DNA of 64,000 nucleotides from Halioglobus sp. (GCA_028825045.1 JAPKAY010000001.1:62001-126000), one strand, 5' to 3'; numbered from the stretch's first letter, positions 41,380 to 51,848 are shown. Made by a program: numbers and translations. Notes: a model not told the origin generated them from the sequence alone.

Positions 41380-43260
41380 CTACGACAACTCCTCCATTTT
41401 TTGCTGTTGCTCCAGCCAAATATCATCCAGTTCTTCGGCGCGGGACTTCAGTTCCCCTTCGTGTTTCAGTAGGTCTGCCACAGTGTGTTTGTGTTCATCA
41501 GTATATAAATCCGCATTGCCTAGCTGTTCACGTATGTCCTGCAGAGTACGCTGAGTCTCGGTCATTTCCTCTTCGGTCTTGTTCAGTTGCTGTTGGAGTG
41601 GACGCAGTTTGTCCCGCTGGGTCGCTGCCTGCTGTCGTTTTTCTTTGCGTGAGGTGTCGACTGCCGGGCTATCAGATCTCTCGAATGTCTTATAGTTAGA
41701 CAGAATCCACCGCTCATAACCCTCCAGGTCCTCCTGGTACTCCTCAACGTGGCCATCGTGAACCAGCATTAGTTCTTCTGCAGTATTACGCAGCATATGC
41801 CGATCATGGCTTACCAGCACAAGAGCCCCCTCGTAGGCCTGCAGCGCGATTTCCATGGCGTGACGCATTTCCAGGTCGAGGTGGTTGGTGGGTTCGTCTA
41901 AGACCAGCAGGTTGGGCTTTTGCCAGACCACCATGGCCAGTGCCAGGCGCGCTTTCTCTCCACCTGAAAAAGATGCAATGCTGGACGCGGCGGAATCGCC
42001 ACGGAAATTGAACCCTCCCAGAAAGTTTAGAATATCCTGCTCGCGCGCTTTTGGGCTGAGTCGTTGCAAATGAAGAACGGGACTTGCCTGCAGGTCCAGA
42101 GCTTCCAGTTGTTGTTGGTCAAAGTAGCCGATACTGAGGTGCTCGGAAGGCGTGCGAGTGCCTTCTAGAAGTGGGAGTTCACCAATGAGGCTTTTTAACA
42201 GTGTGGATTTTCCCGCGCCGTTTCGACCCAACAGTCCGTAACGGCTGCCGGGGCGCAATAACAAGTCCACCTTGGATAGCACGGTAGTGCTGCCGTAGCC
42301 AAGTGTTGCCTCGTCGAGGCGCAGTAATGGATCGCTGCTTCTTGCCGGCGGGGGGAAACTGAAATCAAAGGGTGAATCGACGTGCGCCGGCGCTAATGCC
42401 TGCATGCGCTCCAGTTCTTTGAGCCGGCTCTGTGCCTGCTTCGCCTTGGTGGCTTTGTAGCGAAAGCGCCGCACAAAATCATCGATTTCAGAGATTCGGC
42501 GCTGTTGTTTGTCGTAACTGGCCTGCTGGTTGGCCAGGCGCTCAGCACGCTGTCGTTCGAACTCGGAGTAGTTACCCTTGTAGGCAAAAAGTTGCTTTTG
42601 TTCGATGTGCAGGATGCGTTCGCAGGTTGCGTCGATAAAGTCCCGGTCGTGAGAGATCATCAACAGGGTGCCGGGATACTGCTGCAGCCACTGCTGCAAC
42701 CAGAGGGTGGCGTCCAGATCCAAATGGTTCGTAGGCTCATCCAGTAGCAATATGTCTGAGGGCGTCATCAGCGCGCGGGCGAGGTTGAGGCGTATGCGCC
42801 AGCCCCCGGAGAAATCGCTGACCGCTCGTTCGGCGGCGCCTGCGGCAAATCCCAAGCCCTGTAGCAGGCGTTGTGCATGACGCTCTGCGCTATAGCCGTC
42901 GATTTCCTCCAGCTGGCTGTGGAAGGGCGCAGCTTTATCAAACTCTCTGTTTGATTCCAACGCAGTCACCTTGTCGCGCAAAGCTGCCAGTTGCGCGTCC
43001 CCCCGCCAAACATACTCGCCGGCAGGTAGTTCGGTGGCATGAGTTTCCTGTGCCATATGGGATAGGCGTAGCCCATTCATGCCCTCAATCGCCCCGGTAT
43101 CGGCGCCCAGTTCACCTAGCAACAATGTGAACAGGCTGGATTTACCGCAGCCATTGGCGCCAATCAACGCGAGGCGTTGTCCTGGCTGGACGGTGACATT
43201 GGCATCCTGCAATAGCAGTTTGCTGCCGCGTCGAAGAGCGATATTGCGCAGTATAATCAT
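41380..43260 (-). CDS. ABC-F family ATP-binding protein (YheS/Uup-like)
   Basis: Two ABC cassettes (GANGCGKSS, GRNGAGKST; DFSGGWRIRLNLARAL, SFSGGEKARLALA), no TM, coiled-coil C-terminus. Confidence 0.92.
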   Translation of the reverse strand: MIILRNIALRRGSKLLLQDANVTVQPGQRLALIGANGCGKSSLFTLLLGELGADTGAIEGMNGLRLSHMAQETHATELPAGEYVWRGDAQLAALRDKVTALESNREFDKAAPFHSQLEEIDGYSAERHAQRLLQGLGFAAGAAERAVSDFSGGWRIRLNLARALMTPSDILLLDEPTNHLDLDATLWLQQWLQQYPGTLLMISHDRDFIDATCERILHIEQKQLFAYKGNYSEFERQRAERLANQQASYDKQQRRISEIDDFVRRFRYKATKAKQAQSRLKELERMQALAPAHVDSPFDFSFPPPARSSDPLLRLDEATLGYGSTTVLSKVDLLLRPGSRYGLLGRNGAGKSTLLKSLIGELPLLEGTRTPSEHLSIGYFDQQQLEALDLQASPVLHLQRLSPKAREQDILNFLGGFNFRGDSAASSIASFSGGEKARLALAMVVWQKPNLLVLDEPTNHLDLEMRHAMEIALQAYEGALVLVSHDRHMLRNTAEELMLVHDGHVEEYQEDLEGYERWILSNYKTFERSDSPAVDTSRKEKRQQAATQRDKLRPLQQQLNKTEEEMTETQRTLQDIREQLGNADLYTDEHKHTVADLLKHEGELKSRAEELDDIWLEQQQKMEELS

Positions 43261-43336
43261 GAGGCCGAGAATTCTACCCGCAGTAAGAGCCTCGGGCTAG
43301 TGTCCACAGGTGCCAGTGGTGTAAGGTTCACAGAGA

Positions 43337-43828
43337 ATGAACAGTCACATCGATGACATTACTAGTAATCCGCTGTGGGACTATTCGGTTGTTGTTTACA
43401 ACCTTGATGGTGTTGCGCAAAGCTGCCTTGCCCTACAAGACACCTACGGGTTGGACGTGAACCTATTGCTGTACGGAGCCTGGCTTGCAAGTGCAGGGCG
43501 CCGTCTCAGCCATCCGCACTTGTTGGCAGTGGAAGCTGCCGTCACCGATTGGCGCAACAAGGTGGTAATCCCGCTGCGCACACTGCGCCGTCAATTGCGT
43601 TCATTTCCCCTGGCCCAGGCACTCCGTGAAGAGATTAAAACTCTGGAACTGGTCGCTGAGCAACAGCAGCAGGCGATGATCTATGTGTATTATCAACAAG
43701 CTACCGAGCTGGCTGTGTCCCATTATCCGCTGCAGGAGAATCTGGAGTTAGTGGTAAAATCGGTCACCTCGGAGAGTGACGACTGGCCTCCGGAGGTACA
43801 GCGGCTGATTGCGTCGCTTTCCGCCTAG
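43337..43828 (+). CDS. TIGR02444 family protein
   Basis: NPLWDYSVVVYNLDGVAQSCLALQDTYGLDVNLLLYGAWLASAGRRL. Confidence 0.85.
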   Translation: MNSHIDDITSNPLWDYSVVVYNLDGVAQSCLALQDTYGLDVNLLLYGAWLASAGRRLSHPHLLAVEAAVTDWRNKVVIPLRTLRRQLRSFPLAQALREEIKTLELVAEQQQQAMIYVYYQQATELAVSHYPLQENLELVVKSVTSESDDWPPEVQRLIASLSA

Positions 43829-44027
43829 GCGGGGGTGGCGCAAGGGGAGGGTGGGTAGTAATATGGTTCCCCGTCGCGAGCCTATGGTTTGCCGCGGAAC
43901 GTAACAGACGGAACTCGGTGAAGCGCTGGAGAGCCAAAGGTGGCTGATGGTGTCATCTGAGCAAGATCTCGCTTTCACAGGAGTCTCTGTAATACTCACG
44001 AATCCTCTAATGACTATGGAACGAATT

Positions 44028-44822
44028 ATGAACAAGTACATATTGCCGCTTGCCTTGGTCAGCGTCGCCACTTTACAAGCTTGTAACCAGAAGCCACCGA
44101 AGCCAACGGCTGCAGAGCCTGCCGCCCCGGCTGAAGCCGCGGCACCTGCATCCGTCAGCCTCACAACGTCTGAGCAGCGTTTGAGTTATGGCATCGGGTA
44201 CAGCATGGGCCAGCGTATGGTCGCCGATAGTATTCCACTGGAAAGCAGTGCTTTCACCGCCGGCGTTACAGATTCCCTGGAAGGTGCTGATCCACGCCTT
44301 ACAGAGGAGGAAATACAGAAGGAAATGCAGGCTTACCAGGAAAAAGCCCAAGCTGAACAGCAGACAGCGCAGGCTGCTCTGGGGGAAGCTAATGTGGCGT
44401 TGGCAGAAGCATTCCTGGCTGAGAATGCGGGCAAGGAAGGCGTAATAGTTACCGACTCTGGCCTACAGTATGAAGTCATGACGGTTGGCGAAGGTGAGAT
44501 GCCCGGCCCAGACGATACGGTTGAAGTTCACTATGCCGGTACACTCATCGACGGTACTGAGTTTGATTCGTCCTACAGTCGCGGTGAAACTGTATCCTTC
44601 GGTGTTAGCCAGGTCATTCCCGGTTGGACTGAGGCATTGCAACTTATGCCTACAGGTTCCAAGTGGAAGCTGGCCATCCCCGCCGAATTGGCTTACGGAC
44701 CCGGAGGTGCGGGCCAGGTGATTGGACCTAATGCAGCACTATTGTTTGAAGTTGAACTGATTGGCGTTTCCAGCGGAACGGAAGACGGTGACGCTGCGGC
44801 AGCACCTGCTGGCGAAGGCTAA
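44028..44822 (+). CDS. FKBP-type peptidyl-prolyl isomerase lipoprotein (FkpA/Mip-like)
   Basis: Lipobox LQACNQ; TSEQRLSYGIGYSMGQRM; VEVHYAGTLIDGTEFDSSYSRGETVSFGVSQVIPGWTEALQLMP. Confidence 0.92.
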   Translation: MNKYILPLALVSVATLQACNQKPPKPTAAEPAAPAEAAAPASVSLTTSEQRLSYGIGYSMGQRMVADSIPLESSAFTAGVTDSLEGADPRLTEEEIQKEMQAYQEKAQAEQQTAQAALGEANVALAEAFLAENAGKEGVIVTDSGLQYEVMTVGEGEMPGPDDTVEVHYAGTLIDGTEFDSSYSRGETVSFGVSQVIPGWTEALQLMPTGSKWKLAIPAELAYGPGGAGQVIGPNAALLFEVELIGVSSGTEDGDAAAAPAGEG

Positions 44823-44832
44823 GCGGCCAGGA

Positions 44833-45318
44833 CTAAGCAGAGAGAGGCGCCTGTTTAACCAGGCGCCGATGTCGATTGTGAAGACCAGCGATGAGCTGGT
44901 CTTCCAATATAAAGCGTGACTCCAGTACCTCTCCCAGGGCTGACAGGTTGCTCTTTAATTTTTCTTGATGACCCATAGCATTGCCGTACTTTTCTTCGTA
45001 AGCCAGAATCACTTCAGTAGTGTCACCAATAGCGGGTAACAACCTTTCCGCAAGCGCGCCGCTCCCGTCATCAAAGCTCTCGGCTTCATCGATCAATTCG
45101 TGGAACACCTCGAAATGTCCTGCTCCTACATAGTCGACCAATAGCTCGCAAAGTACTTTCTGGTGTTGTTCCATGGCTTCGTTGTCCAGATTGCTGTCCA
45201 GAGTAACCACAATCTCTGTGTATTTGCCCAGAAGCATTCGCCGCTCTTTCAGCCAGCGGGTCAGCAAGTCTTCCACCGCCACAAACTGTCGCTTCGGGTC
45301 ACTACTATGGGTCGGCAT
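44833..45318 (-). CDS. rsd: Rsd/AlgQ family anti-sigma-70 protein
   Basis: VEDLLTRWLKERRMLLGKYTEI...; size and pattern of Rsd/AlgQ. Confidence 0.82.
   Translation of the reverse strand: MPTHSSDPKRQFVAVEDLLTRWLKERRMLLGKYTEIVVTLDSNLDNEAMEQHQKVLCELLVDYVGAGHFEVFHELIDEAESFDDGSGALAERLLPAIGDTTEVILAYEEKYGNAMGHQEKLKSNLSALGEVLESRFILEDQLIAGLHNRHRRLVKQAPLSA
44846..44867. terminator. 8-bp hairpin between convergent fkpA-like and rsd genes
   Basis: GGCGCCTG-TTTAAC-CAGGCGCC, 24 nt after the fkpA-like stop, inside the rsd 3' end; no U-tract, so not a classical intrinsic terminator. Confidence 0.35.
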
Positions 45319-45492
45319 GATTTGATTCCTGCAGGTGTGTGGGACAGTCTAACTATATGGCTGCTACGAGGAGCGGGCAAGAAGATAATGTGAGGTGAAC
45401 TGGCTCAGTTTAGAGTCCATAGTATTCTAACCGCGCCAATACCGTGTGTCGATGGAACTCACTGTCCGCGATTATGTGCGCTGGCCCCGGTG

Positions 45493-46002
45493 TTAGCTCC
45501 GTTCAGGATAAACTCGCGCGACCTGCCACAGTGACATTAAAATTGCGATACAGAACACAGTCAGCGTTTGCTCCGGAATACTGAGACCTAGAAAGGTCCA
45601 CACCGTGTCTGCACAGTTCCCGTCACCCATTAAAACGATGTTTACTGTCTCCCAAAATGGAAAATTCTCCAACATGTGCTCCAAGGGCGGACCACAAGCG
45701 GGCACCAGATGTTCCGGTAAGTTTTGCAGCCAGACATGGCGGGCAGCTATCGCGGCACCGGCGAATGCAGCCAGGCCACATAGGGCAGCGTAAATTCTCA
45801 GTCCCCAGTCCTTGGGGTTGTGTAGGGCTGCCAGCAGTGCAATTACACCCCACGAAACAACAAAGAAGCGCTGCGTCATACACAACGGGCAAGCCTCCAG
45901 GCCGAGATACGCCTGCAGGTACACGCGCGCAAACAGCATTGAAGAAATGGCTAAGAGAACCAGGCCCACAAAAACCAGGCGGGGTGACAGAAATTGAAAC
46001 AT
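45493..46002 (-). CDS. dsbB: Disulfide bond formation protein DsbB
   Basis: LGLEACPLCMTQRFF (CPLC); 4 TM; periplasmic CGPPLEHMLENFP. Confidence 0.92.
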   Translation of the reverse strand: MFQFLSPRLVFVGLVLLAISSMLFARVYLQAYLGLEACPLCMTQRFFVVSWGVIALLAALHNPKDWGLRIYAALCGLAAFAGAAIAARHVWLQNLPEHLVPACGPPLEHMLENFPFWETVNIVLMGDGNCADTVWTFLGLSIPEQTLTVFCIAILMSLWQVARVYPERS

Positions 46003-46091
46003 GGGTGGTGAATTCCTTGTCTTGTGATCAAATCAAAAAAGCGACGGCGCTACACTATGGCCTTTTGGGGCCAAGTGCAATTGGCGCAGCG

Positions 46092-46685
46092 CTACCTTGA
46101 TGACAGTAGACGAACCCGTTGTGTACAGAATGACTGTAATTGTGGATAGAAGTTTAAGAATGCTTGTTCCATAGGAGCTTTCGCTTCGGACAGTTCTCGA
46201 TCTATAGCCAGAAACGGATTGTGGCGTTTGAAACGTTCACCAATGCGCGATGCGGTTGCGGGAATCGTCTCCCACTCAAGGTATAGATTGAGGATGTCGT
46301 ACTCAATCAACCTTTCCACCATTTGTTGGGCACCTTCGCTGAGGGCCGCCTGCCGGTTCACCAGCACTTGATACACCCGGCGATTGAATTCCGCCAGTGG
46401 TATGTCAGAAAAGCTGGACCAGTGGAGACTGAGGTAGTGATCAAAACTGAGGTCAATGAGTATGCCGGCGTACCGGCGAAGGTTTTTGGGTAGGTCCCGA
46501 CGCAACTGAACGACAACCGGGTGTTGGTCGGTGTAGGCGTCTATGGCGCGGTGTAGTTTTACACCACGCTCCAAGTCGCCAGGTAATTCACCGCGCAGTG
46601 GTCCTTTCAAAAAATCCCCTTCCAGTCCGCCGGCGACTAGCCCCTCATCCGGCCAGGCTAAATGAAAATGCGCCAGATAGTTCAC
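46092..46685 (-). CDS. acpH: ACP phosphodiesterase (AcpH, DUF479)
   Basis: MNYLAHFHLAWPDEGLVAGGLEGDFLKGPL; LHRAIDAYTDQHPVV. Confidence 0.9.
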   Translation of the reverse strand: MNYLAHFHLAWPDEGLVAGGLEGDFLKGPLRGELPGDLERGVKLHRAIDAYTDQHPVVVQLRRDLPKNLRRYAGILIDLSFDHYLSLHWSSFSDIPLAEFNRRVYQVLVNRQAALSEGAQQMVERLIEYDILNLYLEWETIPATASRIGERFKRHNPFLAIDRELSEAKAPMEQAFLNFYPQLQSFCTQRVRLLSSR

Positions 46686-46697
46686 CGGTGAAGCACT

Positions 46698-48284
46698 CTA
46701 CAGTGCTTGATATTGCGCGAAGAAATTCGCCAGATACTCGTCAAAGCTATCGGTGTCCGACTGCTCTATATCGGCCTGTGCCTGCAGTGAGAGTTTGGTT
46801 AATTCATTGAAACTCGCTTGCTTGTCTGGCGCTAGGTGGCGTTTTTGAAAGTACTGAGCCCATTGCTCGCTGTAGGCCATTGCCAGACGGAAAAAGGGCA
46901 GGTTCTGCTCGCGCATCTCCCGCAGAACCCTAGCTGAAGGCGTGAGTTCAGGGTCCTTCACCTTGGCCATCTGGTCCTGCAGGCTCGCGCTGTAATTGCC
47001 AGAGTCATACTCGCTGTCAAGGAGGTCGGCAATGGGACGCATTGCGTCTAGCAATTCTTGTGCCCAGCTGCTTAACGGAATGTCCTGCTTGCCATTGTTG
47101 AGTTGTAGCCCGGGTTTGCGCCCATAATTGACCACGGCCTCGAGATTGATGGCCTGGGTTTTCTGTTCGTCGTCATCACAGGCGGGACTTTCTTCCAGCA
47201 GGCAGTACAGCAAAAAGGTATCCAGAAAGCGCATCTGCTCTGCATCCAGACCGACGGAAGAAAAAGGGCTTATGTCCACACAGCGTACTTCGATGTATTC
47301 AATGCCAGCGCGAACCAGAGCGCACAGCGGGGCCTCACCGGTGTTTGCTACCCGTTTGGGTCGTATCGGGCTATAAAATTCATTTTCTATTTGCAACAGA
47401 CTGTTGTTGAGTTGCTGATAATCTCCATCTTGGCCAGAGGGAATGGCCTCATAGCCTGGATGCGTTTGCTTGATGGCTTGGGACAGGGTGTCGACATAAT
47501 AGTCCAACGAGTTGTAGCAGATGCTCAGGTTTTTCTGCGCGTCACTGTTGTACCCCAGTCCGCCCATTCTCAACGCGGTGGCATAGGGTAAGTGCATGCT
47601 TTTGGATTCATCATCGAAAGCCTCTAGGCCATGCTTATCACGGCCGCGTAAAAAACTGGAGCAGACAGCCGGTGATGCTCCAAATAGATAGATGAGCAGC
47701 CATGAGTAACGGCGAAAGTTGCGAATCAGCCCTAGGTATCGTTCGGTGATGTAGTCTGCTTTCTCCCCCCTGGAGCCTGCGTTCTGCCAGGCTTGGTCCC
47801 AGAACTTCTGGGGCATGGAAAAGTTGTAATGAATGCCAGCAATGGCCTGCATTAGCCGTCCATAGCGGTGACCCAGGCCGTCGCGATAAACCGTTTTCAT
47901 GCGAGCAACATTGGAGCTGCCATACTGTGCTACGGGTATGCTTGCATCGCCGGTAACGATGCAGGGCATGCTGGCAGACCAAAGCAGTTCGTCACCAATC
48001 TGCTGATAAACGAAGCTGTGAATATCTTCGAGTGTTGCCAGACTATTTTCGATACTGGTGTCGACCGGGGTAATGAACTCCAGTAAGGCTTCTGAATAGT
48101 CAGTGGTTATAGATGAGTGCGTGAGAGCGGAGCCCAGGCCAGGGGGGTGGGGGGTTTGTGCCAATTTTCCGCCAGGAGTAATGCGCAGGCTTTCTTTTTC
48201 GATACCGTGATTGATGGCAGTGAGCACCTCCCGGGCACCGGGTTGTGCCAGCGCCTGCAACTGGATCTGCAAATGGGAAGTCAA
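46698..48284 (-). CDS. gshA: Glutamate-cysteine ligase
   Basis: GIEKESLRITPGGKLAQTPHP; ITTDYSEALLEFITP; IEVRCVDISPFSSVGL. Confidence 0.95.
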   Translation of the reverse strand: MTSHLQIQLQALAQPGAREVLTAINHGIEKESLRITPGGKLAQTPHPPGLGSALTHSSITTDYSEALLEFITPVDTSIENSLATLEDIHSFVYQQIGDELLWSASMPCIVTGDASIPVAQYGSSNVARMKTVYRDGLGHRYGRLMQAIAGIHYNFSMPQKFWDQAWQNAGSRGEKADYITERYLGLIRNFRRYSWLLIYLFGASPAVCSSFLRGRDKHGLEAFDDESKSMHLPYATALRMGGLGYNSDAQKNLSICYNSLDYYVDTLSQAIKQTHPGYEAIPSGQDGDYQQLNNSLLQIENEFYSPIRPKRVANTGEAPLCALVRAGIEYIEVRCVDISPFSSVGLDAEQMRFLDTFLLYCLLEESPACDDDEQKTQAINLEAVVNYGRKPGLQLNNGKQDIPLSSWAQELLDAMRPIADLLDSEYDSGNYSASLQDQMAKVKDPELTPSARVLREMREQNLPFFRLAMAYSEQWAQYFQKRHLAPDKQASFNELTKLSLQAQADIEQSDTDSFDEYLANFFAQYQAL

Positions 48285-48433
48285 CGGAAACTCCTTTCGA
48301 TAGTCAGGTTTGCGGTCTTATGCACGCCTGGTGCCGGGGCGGTGTGCATGGTTGGGGCGCAAGTGTAGCTGCCAACGCTGGTTGAGTACAGTTGCACCAA
48401 CATATGCCCAGGCACAGACGAGTTAATCGTTCT

Positions 48434-49498
48434 TCAGGTCAATCGGTCCATGTGCTTTTGCAATAATTGACAGGCAAAGTTGCCTTGTACTTCACTGTCT
48501 TGCCCGGTTGCCAACATAATGCGTGACAGAATAAGGCCGTAGCGCATGGCTGCAAATATTAGATAGTAGTTGTACTCCCGTGCCGAAAAGCCGGAGGCCT
48601 GTTCCCAGCGATCCACCGTTTGCTCATAGGAGGGTAGACCTTCCAGTCGCGGCATGCCCAGACCCTCCGAAAAAGTGGCGTCGAGGTAGTTGAACCAGGC
48701 GATGTCCTGCACCGGGTTGCCCAATACCGCCATTTCCCAGTCGAGTACGGCTGCGATACCATCCAGAGAGTCTTTGAAAATAATATTCGCCAGACGGGCA
48801 TCCCCCCAGCACAACACCGTGGGTTCATCCGCTGGCTGATGGGCTTGCAGCCAGTCCAGGGATTGCTGGCAAATGGTGTGGCCGGCCCCTTCCATTGCCC
48901 ACTCCATATAGTCTTTCCAGTAGTCTAATTGCTGTTGCAGCGGGGTTTTGCCCGGTTTATGAAGCTTGGCGAAGCCCAGCGCCTGGTAGTCCAGTTGGTG
49001 GTAGCGCGCCATAGTGTCTACGGCTGCATGCCACAAGTTTTGACGTTGCTCGATATTGATTTCCTGCACCATCCAGCCGTCCATGTTGTAGGGCGGCATA
49101 TCGGTAGGAATACGTCCATCGGTGCGTTTCATCAGATAGAATTGCACGCCAAGGATAGAGGTGTCTGTCTCCAGGCCGAATAGCTCGGGCACTGGAATGT
49201 CACTGTTGCGCCCGACAACGTCCATAACCTCATATTGCAGGCTCAGGTCATAGTTGGGAAAAACCGGACGGTCGATCGACGGTTGCAGCCGGGCAACAAT
49301 CGGTTCGCTATATGGGTGGCCGTCTTCCTGCCAGGTGATATCAAATAGAAGCGTTACATTGGACATGCCTGTAGCCTCGGGAATAGAGAGCTCAGAAATG
49401 TTGACGTCCTTTCCTCTGCGGGCTGAAATCCAGGATTCCAGATTTTTGCGTGTGCCTTCAATGTCTTCAATGAGGGGAGTGGGGCGCGTGTCATCCAC
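48434..49498 (-). CDS. Phosphotransferase (APH) family protein, ACAD10/11-type kinase-like
   Basis: PTVLCWGDARLANIIF...AAVLDWEMAVLGNPVQDIAWF. Confidence 0.88.
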   Translation of the reverse strand: MDDTRPTPLIEDIEGTRKNLESWISARRGKDVNISELSIPEATGMSNVTLLFDITWQEDGHPYSEPIVARLQPSIDRPVFPNYDLSLQYEVMDVVGRNSDIPVPELFGLETDTSILGVQFYLMKRTDGRIPTDMPPYNMDGWMVQEINIEQRQNLWHAAVDTMARYHQLDYQALGFAKLHKPGKTPLQQQLDYWKDYMEWAMEGAGHTICQQSLDWLQAHQPADEPTVLCWGDARLANIIFKDSLDGIAAVLDWEMAVLGNPVQDIAWFNYLDATFSEGLGMPRLEGLPSYEQTVDRWEQASGFSAREYNYYLIFAAMRYGLILSRIMLATGQDSEVQGNFACQLLQKHMDRLT

Positions 49499-49715
49499 GG
49501 AAAGGCTCCTGGGAGTTAGTTAATCAGTTCTCTAGAATACGTGCGGTTGCCTTCTATGGCTACACCTCGACCTTTAGATCAGAGACCGGACAGTTCACCG
49601 TGGCAGGGGCTTGCGTGACCGGAATCGGGGAATCCCGTAGATCTTTGTTCTTACGGACTTGTCCGTTGGCAACAAGCTGCTAGAGTGTGACGCAGTTATT
49701 AAGGGGAATTACACA

Positions 49716-50843
49716 ATGAGAATGACCGAGTGGTTGAAAATACTGTCTACGGAAAAGGGCTCCGATTTATATCTGAGTACCGGCGCTCCCCCCTGTGCAA
49801 AGATTGAGGGGCAGCTCAAGCCGATCGCGAGTGACATACTGCAACCGGGCGAAATCAAAGATATCGCCTATGAAATAATGGATCCGACTCAGCAGGCTGA
49901 ATTTGAGCGAGAGCTTGAAATGAATCTGGCCAATTCCATCTCCGGATATGGCCGTTTTCGCATAAACATATTTATGCAGCGGAATGAAGTTGCGATTGTC
50001 GCGCGCAATATCGTGGCGGAAATACCCCACTGGCAGGACCTGCGATTGCCGCCAATACTCGCGGAGGTCGTCATGCGCAAGCGTGGACTGCTCCTGTTTG
50101 TTGGCGCGACCGGCTGTGGTAAGTCAACCTCTCTGGCGGCCCTGATCGATTATCGCAATAGCAACAGCAGTGGCCATATCGTCACCATCGAAGATCCCGT
50201 GGAATATGTTCACAATCACAAGAAGTCCATTGTGAATCAGCGGGAGGTGGGGGTGGATACGCGTAATTGGCACAACGCCTTGAAAAACGCCCTGCGTCAG
50301 GCACCGGATGTGGTATTGATTGGTGAAATACGCGACCGAGAGACCATGGAGCACGCCATCTCCTTTGCCGAGACTGGCCACCTGTGTATTTCGACGCTGC
50401 ACGCCACCAACGCCAACCAGGCCTTGGATCGTATCGTCAATTTTTTCCCGGAAGATCGTAGGGCCCAGTTGTTGATGGACCTGTCGCTAAATATGCAGTG
50501 CATCGTCTCGCAACGGTTAATAAGTACCGTAGACAAAAAGCGTTGTGCCGCTGTTGAAGTTTTGCTGGGCACCCCTTTGGTCTCTGACCTTATCCTTAAG
50601 GGAGAGTTCGAAGGTATTAAAGAGATCATGCAGAAATCAGAAAATATCGGCATGAAGACTTTTGACACTGCGTTATTTGAACTCTATCAGGAAGGCCTCA
50701 TTGATGAGGAAGAGGCAGTGCGCAATGCAGACTCGGTCAATAACGTCAGGTTAAAGATCAAGTTTTCTAAGGGAGAAGACCAGTCCGAAGAGAAGAGCGA
50801 AGAGCGAACGTTGAGCCTCGAAGGCCTCGAAATGGACGAATAG
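49716..50843 (+). CDS. pilU: PilT/PilU-family type IV pilus retraction ATPase, PilU-like
   Basis: MRMTEWLKILSTEKGSDLYLSTGAPPCAKIEGQL; GATGCGKSTSLAALI; GEIRDRETMEHAISFAETGHLCISTLHATNANQALDRI; acidic C-terminal tail. Confidence 0.85.
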   Translation: MRMTEWLKILSTEKGSDLYLSTGAPPCAKIEGQLKPIASDILQPGEIKDIAYEIMDPTQQAEFERELEMNLANSISGYGRFRINIFMQRNEVAIVARNIVAEIPHWQDLRLPPILAEVVMRKRGLLLFVGATGCGKSTSLAALIDYRNSNSSGHIVTIEDPVEYVHNHKKSIVNQREVGVDTRNWHNALKNALRQAPDVVLIGEIRDRETMEHAISFAETGHLCISTLHATNANQALDRIVNFFPEDRRAQLLMDLSLNMQCIVSQRLISTVDKKRCAAVEVLLGTPLVSDLILKGEFEGIKEIMQKSENIGMKTFDTALFELYQEGLIDEEEAVRNADSVNNVRLKIKFSKGEDQSEEKSEERTLSLEGLEMDE

Positions 50844-50855
50844 AGCTGTATTTTT

Positions 50856-51848
50856 TTAAACAATCCCCTCCTCGTGTAAAGGCTGCATTACCTTGTCCAT
50901 AAACAAATTCAGGCTGGCCCATCCAAGCTCGGGATCGATGCCGCCACACAAGGGGTGAAACATAATAGGCTGGGCGCTGATCATATCTCTAGCTGCGTCA
51001 ATCAGTTCCTGAGGACGATACACAATGTATGCACCACTGGCTCGCAACTCATCGAGGTTGTCATGGTGCCGGTAGGGCGTGAACATCTGTGCTTTTTCAG
51101 CCCACTGGGCATACATATTGGTCTCATGCTGGGCGTGCAGCGCAATTTTCTCCCAGTAAGCGTCCGGGTCCTCCGCGACAAAAGTCACCGTGGAAGGTGC
51201 CGCGGGCATAGGCCCGGGGTCAGGCTTGCCCAGTTTTTTTAACTCAGCGCGATAGAACTCAAAAATCTCGGGACCCGAGGGGATAAAATAATCTGCGTCT
51301 CTGGCAGCCCTGCGCGCGGCGGGCTTGCTGCTACCGCCCATCAGGATCATTGGTCTGGGGCTGCTGAAGGGTTGTGGAGTGATGGTGATCGTGCGTCCCT
51401 CATACTCGAAGGTTTCCCCGGTCCATGCTTTTGTAAGAAAGGGACCGATATCGTCCATGTACTTTTTTCTGATGCTCAAGTCTTTTCCTACGGCTTTAAA
51501 CTCCTCTTCTCGGTATCCACCGCTGACAATGGGGATAACACGGCCGCGACTGATAATATCCAGAACGGCCAAATCTTCAGCCAGTTGCACCGGGTCGTGC
51601 AGAGGTGCAATCAGGGCTGAAATAAACATGCGTATGTTGCTGGTGCGAGCTGCGATGGCAGAAGCCAACACTAGCGGCGAGGGGCAGTAGCCGTCTGGTG
51701 AGCCGTGGTGCTCGGACAGATGCACGCTGCCAAATCCTTTGTCGTCTCCCCAGGCGCACATATCGATGGCGGCTTGGTAGAATTCAGTGCGACATGCCGT
51801 GCTGAAATCGGGCTGGCGCATATCAAAGCGAAGCATTAAATCGGCCAT
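50856..51848 (-). CDS. LLM class flavin-dependent oxidoreductase
   Basis: Luciferase-like: DDKGFGSVHLSEHHGSPDGYCPSPLVLASAIAARTSNIR; LAEDLAVLDIISRGR. Confidence 0.88.
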   Translation of the reverse strand: MADLMLRFDMRQPDFSTACRTEFYQAAIDMCAWGDDKGFGSVHLSEHHGSPDGYCPSPLVLASAIAARTSNIRMFISALIAPLHDPVQLAEDLAVLDIISRGRVIPIVSGGYREEEFKAVGKDLSIRKKYMDDIGPFLTKAWTGETFEYEGRTITITPQPFSSPRPMILMGGSSKPAARRAARDADYFIPSGPEIFEFYRAELKKLGKPDPGPMPAAPSTVTFVAEDPDAYWEKIALHAQHETNMYAQWAEKAQMFTPYRHHDNLDELRASGAYIVYRPQELIDAARDMISAQPIMFHPLCGGIDPELGWASLNLFMDKVMQPLHEEGIV

